This document shows, piece after piece, positions 25,059-35,950 of a stretch of DNA of 56,592 nucleotides. The number at the start of each line of letters is the position of its first letter. Positions within the stretch are counted from its first letter, which is position 1. Origin of the DNA: Pseudomonas sp. REP124 (GTDB lineage: Bacteria; Pseudomonadota; Gammaproteobacteria; Pseudomonadales; Pseudomonadaceae); the NCBI RefSeq assembly GCF_020164475.1, contig NZ_JAIQWX010000025.1, positions 1-56,592 of the forward strand. Direction: 5' to 3'. The position numbers and the translations under genes were made by a program. Below the pieces are notes generated by a model. That model had not been told where the DNA came from, made no database searches, and saw nothing but the letters and a program-made list of their open reading frames with translations.

Positions 25059-25493
25059 CTGTAGGAGCGAGCATGCTCGCGATGGTCGTCAACGATGACG
25101 CTGGCTGTCTGATGCCCCGCGGTGTTTTCTCGTTCATCGCGAGCAAGCTCGGCTCCTACAGAAGAGCCTGTTACCTCTGTGGGAGCGAGCCTGCTCGCGA
25201 TGGTCGATAACGATGACGCGGGCTGCCTGAAACCCTGCGGTGTCTGGACATTTATCGCGAGCAGGCTCGCTCCCACATTTGGTTTTTGGGTACACCCGGG
25301 AAATCAGGTCGGCTGTCAGGCTGCCATCGCTGGCAAGCCAGCTCCCACAGGTTCTGTGGAGAACACCAGATCTGTGATCCACACCAAACCACTGTAGGAG
25401 CGAACATGTTCGCGATGGTGGCCAACGATGACGCGGGCTACCTGATGCCCCGCGGCGCCCTGGCATGCATCGCGAGCAAGCTCGGCTCCTACA
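25059..25493. repeat. REP island
   Basis: Three facing REP pairs (25059-25161, 25177-25277, 25391-25493) and one diverged single unit (25322-25350, CATCGCTGGCAAGCCAGCTC) fill 435 bp between two copies of the long repeat. Spacers between paired units keep GATGGTCGTCAACGATGACG-like words. No gene is seen. Confidence 0.9.
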
Positions 25494-25534
25494 CGGACCA
25501 ACCCCGATCAGGCCGGCCGGTAGGCCGCCTCGCT

Positions 25535-25789
25535 TTTGAGGTGCCCCGTCGGAAGGCCGAGTGGAGGTTCTGCGCAGTGGGCAACCCGGTATGGATGCCG
25601 GGTTAGCCGCCCCCGGCCATGGATGGCCGATGGCGGCGGGCCCACGGAGCAGGACCGGAGGGAGGGAACCCTGAGCCTAAGCGAAGGGCCGTACGTCAGG
25701 GGATAAAAGCGCTTGGTTACTTGGCGCTCTTCCAAGTAACCCGCCGTAAGGGCGGAACCATAAGCAGCCGTTACCGAAGAAACGGATAT
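25535..25789 (-). repeat. long intergenic repeat, copy B
   Basis: Inverted relative to copy A. It retains CCGAGTGGAGGTTCTGCG, GGTATGGATGCCGGGTTAG and GCCGTTACCGAAGAAACGGA. The junction with the REP island differs from copies A and C. Its end lies 9 bp from the end of the BCCT transporter gene. Confidence 0.85.
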
Positions 25790-25797
25790 GTACCCGA

Positions 25798-27453
<1,656 letters not shown>

Positions 27454-27631
27454 TGTTTTCCCCTTTTGTTTTTGTTTAAGGGCGTAATTACTGTATGCAG
27501 GTATTTGACTGCAGTTAATTCCGGTCTAACTCGGTTTTGGCAGCATGGCCAAGATGATTGAATCCAGAGACTCCTTCAAACCATATTTCGTCACCGACTC
27601 ATGAGAAAAACGCATCAATGAATCCGTTCGT

Positions 27632-28879
27632 TCAACGCTGATCCTTGCCCTGCGCCACGACCTCACACACCGCCACCAGGTTAGAGCTGGCAATCCCGTT
27701 GGGCGTCACCGGATGCTGCAATGGCGCGTCCTTTTGCAGGTGCTTGCCGGTGACTTTTGCCTGCCCCACAAACACCGCGAGCAGCAACGCACTTCCGGCG
27801 TAGAAGAAGTAAAAACTCGACGTCCCCAGATGCTCCATCAGCGCACCCGCAATCAGCGGCCCGAAGCAGGCACCGACGCCGAACGTGATCAGCAGCATGC
27901 CCGAGAGCGATACGCGCAATGCCGGTTCCATGTTGTCGTTGGCCAGCGCCACGCCCAATGGATACAGGCAAAACTGTAGAAAGCCCACGCCGGCGCCGAA
28001 CAACAGCAAGGTGACGAACGAGGGGCTCTGGTTGAACGCCAGGGGCAGACTGATGATGATCAACAACACCGCCACCGCGCGAATCAGGCTGGCGCGGGGC
28101 AAGCGATCCGACAGCCAGCCCAGCGGCAATTGCGCCAACAACCCGGCCCCGATGGACAAGGCCATGAATTGCCCGACCTGAGCTGTCGTCAGCCCCTGCT
28201 TGCTTGCATAGATCGCGGCCAGCCCGTAGAAAGCGCCGTTGAGCATGCCCGACATCAGAATGGTCACCAGCGACTGGGGAATCCGGCGCAGGAACAGACG
28301 CAGATCGATGGACGCCGCCGGCACCGCCGTCGGGTGCATGCTGCGGGTCAGCGCCACTGGCACCGAACCCAAAGCGAACACCATCGCCACCCCGAGCAAA
28401 GCTCGAATACCCAAGCCTTCATCCAGGCTCAAAGCCAGATTGCCGAGCATCATTCCTACGTAACTGGCGACCATGTACAGCGCCAGGACACTGCCACGCT
28501 GATCAGCTTTAGCCTGATCGTTGAGCCAGCTTTCCAGCACCATCAACTGGCACATCATCGCCAGCCCTACCAACCCGCGCAGCACCAGCCAGAACGGCAG
28601 CGCAGTGCTGAATTCATGGGCCAACACCGCGGCCGCAATGATCCCGGCACAGGCCGAGTAGGTGCGGATGTGCCCCACCTGCGCGATCAGGCTGCGACCG
28701 ACCCAACCGCCCACCACCATGCCCAGGGCATTGGCGGCCATCAACGCGCCGCCCGCCGTTTCCGATGCGCCCAGAACATTCAGGCGCAAGGCCAGAAAGG
28801 TCATCAGCAGCATCGATCCCAGCTGCATCATCAGGCTGGCCAGATACAGCGCGCCGAACGTCTTCGTCAGTCCAAACAC
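27632..28879 (-). CDS. MFS transporter, YcaD-like
   Basis: A 415-residue major facilitator with 12 expected segments and the conserved GWLSDRLPRASLIRA loop between segments 8 and 9. The start codon appears to be GTG at 28879, because no in-frame ATG gives the expected FGLTKTFGALYLASLMMQLG beginning. It lies 45 bp downstream of the cupin gene and is probably the last gene of that operon. YcaD relatives are poorly characterised. Confidence 0.83.
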   Translation of the reverse strand: MFGLTKTFGALYLASLMMQLGSMLLMTFLALRLNVLGASETAGGALMAANALGMVVGGWVGRSLIAQVGHIRTYSACAGIIAAAVLAHEFSTALPFWLVLRGLVGLAMMCQLMVLESWLNDQAKADQRGSVLALYMVASYVGMMLGNLALSLDEGLGIRALLGVAMVFALGSVPVALTRSMHPTAVPAASIDLRLFLRRIPQSLVTILMSGMLNGAFYGLAAIYASKQGLTTAQVGQFMALSIGAGLLAQLPLGWLSDRLPRASLIRAVAVLLIIISLPLAFNQSPSFVTLLLFGAGVGFLQFCLYPLGVALANDNMEPALRVSLSGMLLITFGVGACFGPLIAGALMEHLGTSSFYFFYAGSALLLAVFVGQAKVTGKHLQKDAPLQHPVTPNGIASSNLVAVCEVVAQGKDQR

Positions 28880-28924
28880 GATGCCGATTCCGAAAAGAAG
28901 GAAATGTGAGACCTGGCAGTTATC

Positions 28925-29290
28925 TCAGGCCAACCCGTGAAGCTCTTTCCAGTTCCCCGGATGCACGACATAACCGAACAACGCATGCCCGCCATACTCA
29001 AGCTCCGTCCCTTCGGGAATCCACAACAACTGACCCGGAGTGACCTCAAACAACTCCTCCCCCACCCGCAACTCGAAGCAGCCCTCAATCACGAAAATCA
29101 CCTCGTCATAAAGCACCGTCCAGGCCACTTGCGCCCCTTCCCAGCGCGCAAAACCCACGCCGATGTTCGGCGAGATTTCATTGCTCAGAGCCCGGGCCAC
29201 GAAGGCGGCGCCGGGTGGGCCGCCGCGGAAAGTGAAATCCAGATCCTTGTAATCGATACGCAGAACCCGACCTTTACCCGCCGCACTCAT
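28925..29290 (-). CDS. cupin, EutQ-like
   Basis: A 121-residue single-domain cupin. The two cupin motifs are partly degenerate: VLYDEVIFVIEGCFELRVGE and PGQLLWIPEGTELEY. The usual metal-binding histidines of motif 1 are missing, which resembles EutQ-type ethanolamine cupins rather than dioxygenases. The ATG at 29290 overlaps the stop codon of the FAD oxidoreductase. It may bind an intermediate or act as an isomerase; the function is unknown. Confidence 0.75.
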   Translation of the reverse strand: MSAAGKGRVLRIDYKDLDFTFRGGPPGAAFVARALSNEISPNIGVGFARWEGAQVAWTVLYDEVIFVIEGCFELRVGEELFEVTPGQLLWIPEGTELEYGGHALFGYVVHPGNWKELHGLA

Positions 29291-30615
29291 AACTCGCTCC
29301 GGCTGTTCCACGCCGCCAGATGAATGCGCGAGCGCACGCCCAGGCCGAGGAACGGCTCCGGCGGATTGAGCGACGGCATGCCGGTCACCGCGCGGATGTC
29401 ATTCAACTGCGCCGAATCGGCACCCACGGCCAGGTCCGCCAGCATCGTCCCGGAAATCGTGCCCCACGCCGCGCCCACACCGTTGTCGCAAGCAGAGGCG
29501 TGAACGCCCGGTTCCAGCTCGCCGAAGAAGTTGGTGAAGTTGCGCGAGATCGCGTAAACCCCGCCCCAGGTGTGGCTGAACGGCACGTCGGCCAGTTGCG
29601 GGAAGCGCGACTGGAAGGCTTTGCGGTGGGACTCGCGAATCCGCAGGCGCATGGCATCGCTGGTGCTGCGCCCGTACTTGGGCACGTGCTTGTAGGTGTT
29701 GCGGATGATCAGACGGCGATCCTGGGTCATGCGCACCGTGGTGCCGGCGTGATCCGCCGGGGTCAGCCCCCAGTCCAGTTGCCCGCCGTAGGTGGCCAGT
29801 TCCGCATCGGTCAGCGGACGGGTCCAGCTGGCGAAGGTCATTACCGGCAGCAGACGGTTACGCAGGTAGCCGAACTCCTGAGTGAAGATGCTGGTGCCCA
29901 GCAGCAGCTGCGGCGTGCGAATCACGCCGTTGGTGCCATGCAGAATCCAGCCGCCACGACCGTCGCGCTCCAGACGCTGGATCGGCGACTCCTGCAGCAA
30001 CTCGACATTCTCCGGCAACGAGCGGGCAAGGCCGGTGACCAGCGCCGCCGGTTGCATCAGGTAGCAGCCCGGGGTGTAGATCGCGCCGCTGTAATGTTGG
30101 GTGCCCAACACACCGGCCAGCTCGGCGGTGCCGACCCGGCGAAACGGTTCGCCCAGGTCAGTCATCAGCCGCTCGAAGTGATCCAGGTAAGCCATGCCTC
30201 GAGGGCCGACCGCGCCCTGATATTTGCCGGCGTGGGACCACTGGCAATCGATGCGGTGCTCTTTCACCAGCCCCTCTAGCTGGGCGATGGCCGAGCGGTT
30301 GAGCGACAGCAGGCGCTGTTTGTGCGCAGGGTCCGGATGCTCCAGCGCAAATTTGTGCGGCAGGTCGATGACGAACCCCGAGTTGCGACCGGAAGCGCCA
30401 TGGGCGACCCGCTGCGCATCCACCAACAGAATCCGCGCCTGCGGGTGATGCTGGGCCAGTCGGCGGGCGGCAGCCAGGCCGGCAAAGCCTGCGCCGATCA
30501 CCGCGTAGTCGGCACGCTGATCGCCGGACAGGCGTGTGCACGCCGGTTGTTCGGGCAAGGCTGCGTACCAGCCGCAGCTCGAATCGTCGAAAGGCAAATT
30601 GATCGAATTTTTCAT
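29287..30615 (-). CDS. FAD-dependent amine oxidoreductase, PuuB/DadA-like
   Basis: A 442-residue flavoprotein. The FAD-binding Rossmann motif is ADYAVIGAGFAGLAAARRLA at about residue 35 and the signature HGASGRNSGFVIDLP follows. The C-terminal domain has GVYAISRNFTNFFGEL. The family includes gamma-glutamylputrescine oxidase and amino acid or N-methyl amine dehydrogenases. It is coupled by a 4-bp overlap to the cupin and lies 10 bp after the rubredoxin-reductase gene. A role in oxidising a secondary or tertiary amine produced earlier in the pathway is inferred. The ATG at 30615 (MKNSINLPFD) is preferred over a longer reading. Confidence 0.8.
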   Translation of the reverse strand: MKNSINLPFDDSSCGWYAALPEQPACTRLSGDQRADYAVIGAGFAGLAAARRLAQHHPQARILLVDAQRVAHGASGRNSGFVIDLPHKFALEHPDPAHKQRLLSLNRSAIAQLEGLVKEHRIDCQWSHAGKYQGAVGPRGMAYLDHFERLMTDLGEPFRRVGTAELAGVLGTQHYSGAIYTPGCYLMQPAALVTGLARSLPENVELLQESPIQRLERDGRGGWILHGTNGVIRTPQLLLGTSIFTQEFGYLRNRLLPVMTFASWTRPLTDAELATYGGQLDWGLTPADHAGTTVRMTQDRRLIIRNTYKHVPKYGRSTSDAMRLRIRESHRKAFQSRFPQLADVPFSHTWGGVYAISRNFTNFFGELEPGVHASACDNGVGAAWGTISGTMLADLAVGADSAQLNDIRAVTGMPSLNPPEPFLGLGVRSRIHLAAWNSRSEL

Positions 30616-30625
30616 GTGTACGGCC

Positions 30626-32047
30626 TCAGGCGACAGCCTGCTGAGTGTTCTGACAGGACTGCAGCAATGTGCTGCGCTGGGTTTGCGCTTGACGCCCCAG
30701 AAGGACAAAGCCGTTGAGCCTGCCTTCGGTGTCAAAGAAGCTTGCGCTCATGCCGTCCTGAGTCGGGGTGCATCGCCATTCACCTGCGCCCGCCACGGCC
30801 GGGGCCAACAGGCACAGCGGCGCGGCCGGGGTTTTCACCGTCACCGGCATCAGCGGGTAATCCACCGCCGTCGGCTGACCGAGCAGGGTTTTGCTCAGTG
30901 CCTGGATGCCCTGGTTGATCGGCGCCAGATACGGCAGCAACTGCCCGCCGATCTCGATGCAATCGCCCAGGGCGTAGATGCCCGGTGCCGAAGTCTGCAG
31001 CTGGGCGTTCACTTGAATGCCCCGCCCGACCGCCAGACCAGCGCTCTGCGCCAGGCTCAGATCAGGACGCAGCCCGACCGCCGACAGCACCAGATCAGCC
31101 GTCAGCGTCTCACCGCCAGCAAGCTTCAGCACATAGCCCTGCCCGCTCGATTCAATGGCGTTCACGGTGTTCTGCAGGTGCCACTTCACGCCCAGATCAC
31201 TCAACGCTCCTTGCAGCACCTCCCCTGCTTCGACGGGCAACAGACGCTCCATCGGCCAGCGACCGAGACCAATGACATCCACTTCGAAACCGTTGTGCGC
31301 CAGGTCGTTGGCGAACTCGCAGCCGATCAGGCCGTCACCGAGAATCGCCACCCGCCGCACGCCGGTCAGGCGCTCGCGGAAACCGTGGTAGTCCTGCAGG
31401 TTGTTGACGCTGACCATCGCCCCCGCCTCGCCCTGAATCGGCAGGCGGATCGGTTGTGCACCGCTGGCGATCACCAACTGGCCGTACTCCATGTCACCAA
31501 AGCTGGTGCGCAACACACGTGCCGAGCTGTCGATGGACTGCACGGTGCAGTGCGGATAAACGCGGATGTTCAGGCGTTTTTCGATGGCCAGCGGCGACTC
31601 GCCGGACAGCGCTTCGGCGGTCTTGCCCTGGGACAGACCGATCGACAGTGCGGGCTTGGAATACAGGTGACCGGATTCCTGGGTCAGCACGCGGATCTCG
31701 ACCTTCGCGTCTGCCTTGCGCAACGCCTGGGCCAGGCCATAACCGGCATAACCGCTGCCGATGATGACGATGGGCTGACGTGGCGCGGCGGCGATAACCG
31801 GCGCGGTGACAGGTGCAATCACAGGTACTGCAACCGCTGCCGGTGGCGTGCCAACGGCAGTCACCGCTTCTTTGTACTCGCTGATATCGAGCATCTCGAA
31901 ATCAGCCTTGCCTACGTGACACTCAGGGCAGATCCAGTCTTCGGGCACATCTTCCCAACGGGTCCCGGCGAGAATCCCGTCCTCGGGCCAGCCCAGCGCT
32001 TCGTCGTAAATCAGACCGCAAACGATGCAAAGCCAAGTCTTGAACAT
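30626..32047 (-). CDS. rubredoxin-rubredoxin reductase fusion
   Basis: A 473-residue fusion of an N-terminal rubredoxin (Cys7, Cys10, Cys40, Cys43 in CIVCG and CPECHVGK) with a C-terminal FAD- and NAD(P)H-binding rubredoxin reductase beginning at IVIIGSGYAGYGLAQALR. The second nucleotide-binding motif is VAILGDGLIGCEFA and the C-terminal FAD motif is GIYALGDCIE. An alanine/proline/valine-rich linker of about 25 residues joins them. In an operon with a Rieske oxygenase, it is most simply its electron donor, replacing the usual ferredoxin/reductase. The fused architecture is not one I associate with characterised Rieske systems. Confidence 0.88.
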   Translation of the reverse strand: MFKTWLCIVCGLIYDEALGWPEDGILAGTRWEDVPEDWICPECHVGKADFEMLDISEYKEAVTAVGTPPAAVAVPVIAPVTAPVIAAAPRQPIVIIGSGYAGYGLAQALRKADAKVEIRVLTQESGHLYSKPALSIGLSQGKTAEALSGESPLAIEKRLNIRVYPHCTVQSIDSSARVLRTSFGDMEYGQLVIASGAQPIRLPIQGEAGAMVSVNNLQDYHGFRERLTGVRRVAILGDGLIGCEFANDLAHNGFEVDVIGLGRWPMERLLPVEAGEVLQGALSDLGVKWHLQNTVNAIESSGQGYVLKLAGGETLTADLVLSAVGLRPDLSLAQSAGLAVGRGIQVNAQLQTSAPGIYALGDCIEIGGQLLPYLAPINQGIQALSKTLLGQPTAVDYPLMPVTVKTPAAPLCLLAPAVAGAGEWRCTPTQDGMSASFFDTEGRLNGFVLLGRQAQTQRSTLLQSCQNTQQAVA

Positions 32048-32052
32048 GCTGT

Positions 32053-33498
32053 TCACTCCCCGGCGACCCGAATCGCCACGTTCTTGGTGCGCACATAGCT
32101 GTAAAGCGCTTCCTGGCCTTTCTCGCGACCGAAGCCCGACAACCCGACCCCGCCGAACGGCGTTTCGATGCCGCCGGCGTACCATTCGTTGACGAATACC
32201 TGACCGGATTTCAGGCGGCGGGTGCAGCGCATGGCGCGGCTGATGTCTTGGGTGAACACCCCGGCCACCAGACCGAAATCGGTGCCGTTGGCGATGGCGA
32301 TGGCCTCTTCTTCGGTGTCGAACGGCATGATTGCCAACACCGGTCCGAACACCTCTTCCTGGGCGATGCACATGTCTGGCGTGACGTCGCGGAACACGGT
32401 CGGACGCATGAAGTGTCCGGCGCGATCGGCGAAGGCTTCGCCCCCGGTGACCGCGACCGCGCCGTCTTCGGTGGCGCGACGGCACAGGGCTTCGATGCCC
32501 GCCAGTTGCCCGGCGCTGACCACCGGCGTGAGGTCGGCGTTGTCCTGGCCCAGGCCGACACTGAGGCCCTCGGCCATGGCGACCACGGCCGCGACCACTT
32601 CTTCGTAGATGTCGCGCTGCACCAGCAGTCGCGACATCGCCGAACAGACTTGGCCGGCATTGAAGAAGATGCCCCACTGCACGCTGGACAGCAGTTGCTC
32701 GAGATTGGCATCGGCAAAAGCGATCGCCGCCGACTTGCCACCCAGCTCCATCACGCTCGGAATCGCATGCTGCGCCGCATCACGCAGGATCGACTGGCCG
32801 GTCGGCACGGAGCCGGTGAAGACGATCTGGTCGACGCTGCGATGGCCGACCAGGTGCGAACCCACTTCGCGACCACGGCCGCAAATCAGGTTGACCGCAC
32901 CGTCTGGCAGGCCGGCCTTGGCGATGGCGCGGATCAGCACGCACATGCCCAGCGGCGACAGTTCCGGCGACTTGATCACCACCGCGTTGCCGGCCGCCAG
33001 GGCCGGGGCAAGGGAACGGGCACAGATCGACACCGGGAAGTTCCACGGCACGATCTGCGCCGAGACGCCCATCGGGTCGTACAGGGTGAAGTCCATGTAG
33101 CCGTTGCCCAGCGGGATCGAGGTGCCCTCGATCTTGTCCGCCATGCCGGCGTAGTACTCGAAGTAGCGCGCCGCTTCGATGAACTCATCCTTGGCATCGC
33201 TCAGGCGCTTGCCGTTTTCCTGGCACAGCACCCAGGCGCCTTCATCGGCCACCGCACGAATTTCCTCGGCGATGCGCAGCATCCAGGTGACCCGTTGCGC
33301 GGGGCGTGCGCGGGTCAGTTCGCCGCTGTCGGCGCAGCGACGGGCTGCCTGCAAGGCGCGCTCGGCGTCGACCACGGTGGCCTGGGCGATGGTCGCCAGC
33401 GGCTCGGCGGTGCCCGGGTTGTTGACCGTGAGGCGCTGGATGCTGTCCACCCATTGCCCGTCGATGTAGTTGAGCCAGTGAGAGGCTATCGGATACAT
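32053..33498 (-). CDS. aldehyde dehydrogenase
   Basis: A 481-residue NAD(P)-dependent aldehyde dehydrogenase. The cofactor motif is FTGSVPTGQ, the catalytic Glu lies in MELGGKSAAI and the catalytic Cys in FNAGQVCSAMS. It lies 11 bp after the Rieske gene and 5 bp before the rubredoxin fusion. It would oxidise an aldehyde freed by oxidative N-dealkylation or hydroxylation. It could in principle also act on indole-3-acetaldehyde but there is no special evidence for that. Confidence 0.9.
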   Translation of the reverse strand: MYPIASHWLNYIDGQWVDSIQRLTVNNPGTAEPLATIAQATVVDAERALQAARRCADSGELTRARPAQRVTWMLRIAEEIRAVADEGAWVLCQENGKRLSDAKDEFIEAARYFEYYAGMADKIEGTSIPLGNGYMDFTLYDPMGVSAQIVPWNFPVSICARSLAPALAAGNAVVIKSPELSPLGMCVLIRAIAKAGLPDGAVNLICGRGREVGSHLVGHRSVDQIVFTGSVPTGQSILRDAAQHAIPSVMELGGKSAAIAFADANLEQLLSSVQWGIFFNAGQVCSAMSRLLVQRDIYEEVVAAVVAMAEGLSVGLGQDNADLTPVVSAGQLAGIEALCRRATEDGAVAVTGGEAFADRAGHFMRPTVFRDVTPDMCIAQEEVFGPVLAIMPFDTEEEAIAIANGTDFGLVAGVFTQDISRAMRCTRRLKSGQVFVNEWYAGGIETPFGGVGLSGFGREKGQEALYSYVRTKNVAIRVAGE

Positions 33499-33509
33499 GA
33501 CGACTCTCC

Positions 33510-34697
33510 TCAGACCGACTCGGTGGTAGCCAGCAGCTGACGCGCGGCCCACTGGTGGAAGAAATGCGTCGGGATGTCCATTTCCGGAGAGAACGCGCCA
33601 CCCTTGTAGCCTGGGGAGTAACGGCCTTTCTGCATGCCTTCCACGGAGCTGATGTCTTCGGCGAACACCACTTTCCAGGATTCGAGGATCGCATCGCGGC
33701 AGGCGCTGAACTCTTCGCTGCTGGCCGCTTCGTCGCCAACGTAGAACAGGCGCAGGTGTTCGATGGTGCGGCCCGGCGACACTGGCTCTAGCTGCATGGC
33801 GAAGGCGTGGTCGGCCTGGATGCCGAGCAGAACGTTCGGGAAAAACGCCACGTATTCGGCGTTGCGCAGACGGTCCAGCGGCCAGCTCGGGAATTTCGGC
33901 AGGTGGGTACCGGCGACGTCCGACAGGTTGTAGGCGTAGCTGCCCTGACCGGAGAAGTGCTCGCCAACGATGATGTTGTAGTGGTCTTCCAGACGCGAGT
34001 AGGAGTTCAGGCTCGGGTGGACCCACGGCAGGTGGTAGGCCTCACAGTAGTTCTCGACGGCCAGTTTCCAGTTGCAGTTGATGTCCAGCACGGTGGCGTC
34101 GTGGCCAGGGCGGCGGCTCAGCAGGCTCATGCCGTCTTCACCGAGGAACTGGCTCCAGCGCGCGGTCAGCGGCGCGAGCATGTCTTCCAGCGGCTGTGCT
34201 TCGCCGGACAGGTTGATGAACACCATGTCCATCCAGATGGCGCTGCGGATAGCCTTCAAGCCGTGTTTCTCGCAGGCGAAACGCTCGTCCTTGTGCTGGT
34301 CGATGCCGCCGACGTGAGGGGTGCCGCGCAGGCCACCGTTCAGGTCATAAGTCCAGGAGTGGTAAGGGCAGCGGATCACGCCCTGCACTTCGCCCGCCTC
34401 TTCCACCAGCTTCATGCCGCGGTGGCTGCACACGTTGTGGAACACCTGCACCAGGCCTTCGCGGTTGCGCATCAGCAGCAGCGGCAGGCCCATGAAGTCC
34501 ACCGGTTTCACGGAGCCGGCCTTGGTCAGGTCGCTGGCGAAACCGACGCAGGCCCAGGTCTTGCCCAGGACCTGATCACGCTCGAGTTCAAAGTAGCGTT
34601 GCTCGGTGTAGAACTCGTTGCTCAGGCCCGTCGCTTCGTGGATCGGGTTGAGGACGGTTTCGAGATTCTGGACTGGGATTTGTTGAAGGGTGGTCAT
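33510..34697 (-). CDS. Rieske oxygenase alpha subunit, amine-type
   Basis: A 395-residue oxygenase. The Rieske site is CSHRGMKL and CPYHSW, and the mononuclear iron site is EAYHLPWVHPSL. The lack of a small subunit and the overall form suit the group of quaternary-amine oxygenases that includes glycine betaine, choline, stachydrine and carnitine mono-oxygenases. It is the first gene of an operon with an aldehyde dehydrogenase, rubredoxin fusion, FAD oxidase and cupin. The BCCT transporter gene further downstream points to a quaternary ammonium substrate. The precise substrate is unknown. Confidence 0.85.
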   Translation of the reverse strand: MTTLQQIPVQNLETVLNPIHEATGLSNEFYTEQRYFELERDQVLGKTWACVGFASDLTKAGSVKPVDFMGLPLLLMRNREGLVQVFHNVCSHRGMKLVEEAGEVQGVIRCPYHSWTYDLNGGLRGTPHVGGIDQHKDERFACEKHGLKAIRSAIWMDMVFINLSGEAQPLEDMLAPLTARWSQFLGEDGMSLLSRRPGHDATVLDINCNWKLAVENYCEAYHLPWVHPSLNSYSRLEDHYNIIVGEHFSGQGSYAYNLSDVAGTHLPKFPSWPLDRLRNAEYVAFFPNVLLGIQADHAFAMQLEPVSPGRTIEHLRLFYVGDEAASSEEFSACRDAILESWKVVFAEDISSVEGMQKGRYSPGYKGGAFSPEMDIPTHFFHQWAARQLLATTESV

Positions 34698-34818
34698 TAT
34701 TGTTTTCCCCTGCTGGGCACGGTATTGGAATTTTCGGCAGGCGCATTTGGCCGGTCCGTTGGCGGCAATTCTGGGAAAACGCGAGGGGTGTCGACAAACG
34801 ATATTTCGGGAGGGATTA

Positions 34819-34911
34819 ATGACTTTTGATCATGAATACAAACACGCGGAGCGACGGGAAGTGCGGGCTTTTGAGGGGGAGTTTTTAGAAGAATTGGAAC
34901 TGAGTGATTAA
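34819..34911 (+). CDS. possible 30-residue acidic small ORF
   Basis: An ATG preceded by GGGAGGG at a suitable distance opens a short frame (MTFDHEYKHAERREV... ending ELELSD). The product would be strongly charged. It is divergent from the Rieske operon and ends one base before the palindromic element at 34912. There is no independent support such as homology, so this is only a candidate. Confidence 0.25.
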   Translation: MTFDHEYKHAERREVRAFEGEFLEELELSD

Positions 34912-35009
34912 CCTGTGGTGAGGGGATTTATCCCCGTTGGACTGCGCAGCAGGCCCAGCTTTTTTGGGGCCGCTTCGCAGCCCAACGGGGATAAATCCCC
35001 TCACCACAA
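34912..35009. repeat. long inverted repeat, second copy of the 4041 family
   Basis: The arms CCTGTGGTGAGGGGATTTAT and ATAAATCCCCTCACCACA pair around a centre with CTGCGCAGCA and CGCTTCGCAG. It lies just downstream of the LysR gene and upstream of the Rieske operon. Confidence 0.8.
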
Positions 35010-35035
35010 TGAATTTTTTTCTTTGGGGAGGTGCG

Positions 35036-35950
35036 TTATTTGCTAACCGACGCCGGGAGCTGATTGAGCAACCAACTGCGAAAACGTTTGACGCTCTGCC
35101 GCATCCCGCCACGGGACAGCGGTTCGAGCAGGCAGAATTGCGCATCGGTGCGCAACGTCGCTTGCAGCGGTCGCACCAACGCACCGCTCTGCAGATAGTC
35201 CTCGACCAGATTCGACCAGGCCAGCGCAACGCCCTGGCCGTTCAATGCCGACTGGATCACCATCGAGTAACTGTTGATATTGATCCGACGCTTGGGTTCG
35301 AGGTTTTTCAGGCCCTGGCTTTGCAACCAGTCGGCCCAGCCCAGCCAGTCCCGCTGCGGGTCGTCGAGCACCAGCCAGGTACAGGCCGCCAAATCTTCAG
35401 GCTTGTTCAGTGCCGGATGCTTGGCCAGGTAGGCCGGGCTGCACACCGGGTAGACCTCTTCGGAAAACAGCGGCGTAACCTGCATTTCCTTGGGCGGAGT
35501 ACTGCAGTAATACAGCGCCAGATCGCAATCCAGGCGCGAGAAATCCTTGACCTGATCATGGGCGATGATCCGCAGGTCGATCTCTTCGTTTTCACGCTGG
35601 AACTCGGACACCTTGGGCAGCAGCCACAACGAAGCCATCGCCGTACTGGTGGCCACCGTTACCTGCTCGGCGCCCTGCCAATGACGAATCTCGCCGGTGG
35701 CCTGGGCAACCTGCAGCAGCGAGGCGCGGACCGTCTCGTAGTACTGACTGGCGGCGGGACTCAGTTGAATGGTGCGGGTGGTGCGTTCGAACAGCACCTT
35801 GCCCAGGTAATCCTCGAGCAGGCGCACTTGCCGGCTGATGGCGCCCTGAGTGACGTTCAGTTCCTGCGCGGCCAGGGTAAAACTCAAATGACGCGCCGCG
35901 GCTTCGAACGCGACCAGACTGTTGAGAGGCGGTAGAGGGTGAATTTTCAT
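35036..35950 (-). CDS. LysR-family regulator of GcvA type
   Basis: A 304-residue regulator. The winged helix lies in LNSLVAFEAAARHLSFTLAAQELNVTQGAISRQVRLLE. The ligand domain follows with KLSEVYPVCSPAYL-like features (LFSEEVYPVCSPAYLAKHPAL). It is upstream of the Rieske/aldehyde dehydrogenase operon and on the same strand, separated by the palindromic element and about 210 bp. Control of that operon is inferred from position. Confidence 0.86.
   Translation of the reverse strand: MKIHPLPPLNSLVAFEAAARHLSFTLAAQELNVTQGAISRQVRLLEDYLGKVLFERTTRTIQLSPAASQYYETVRASLLQVAQATGEIRHWQGAEQVTVATSTAMASLWLLPKVSEFQRENEEIDLRIIAHDQVKDFSRLDCDLALYYCSTPPKEMQVTPLFSEEVYPVCSPAYLAKHPALNKPEDLAACTWLVLDDPQRDWLGWADWLQSQGLKNLEPKRRININSYSMVIQSALNGQGVALAWSNLVEDYLQSGALVRPLQATLRTDAQFCLLEPLSRGGMRQSVKRFRSWLLNQLPASVSK

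Noticed and set aside
24797..25797. Possible genes within the long repeat and REP islands
   Set aside because: Frames are created by repeat sequence, recur in both orientations at all copies, and lack ribosome sites or family features.
32053..33498. Aldehyde dehydrogenase as the missing indole-acetaldehyde step
   Set aside because: It is locked in the Rieske amine operon by gene spacing and lies 16 kb from aau; there is no specific sign linking it to indole substrates.
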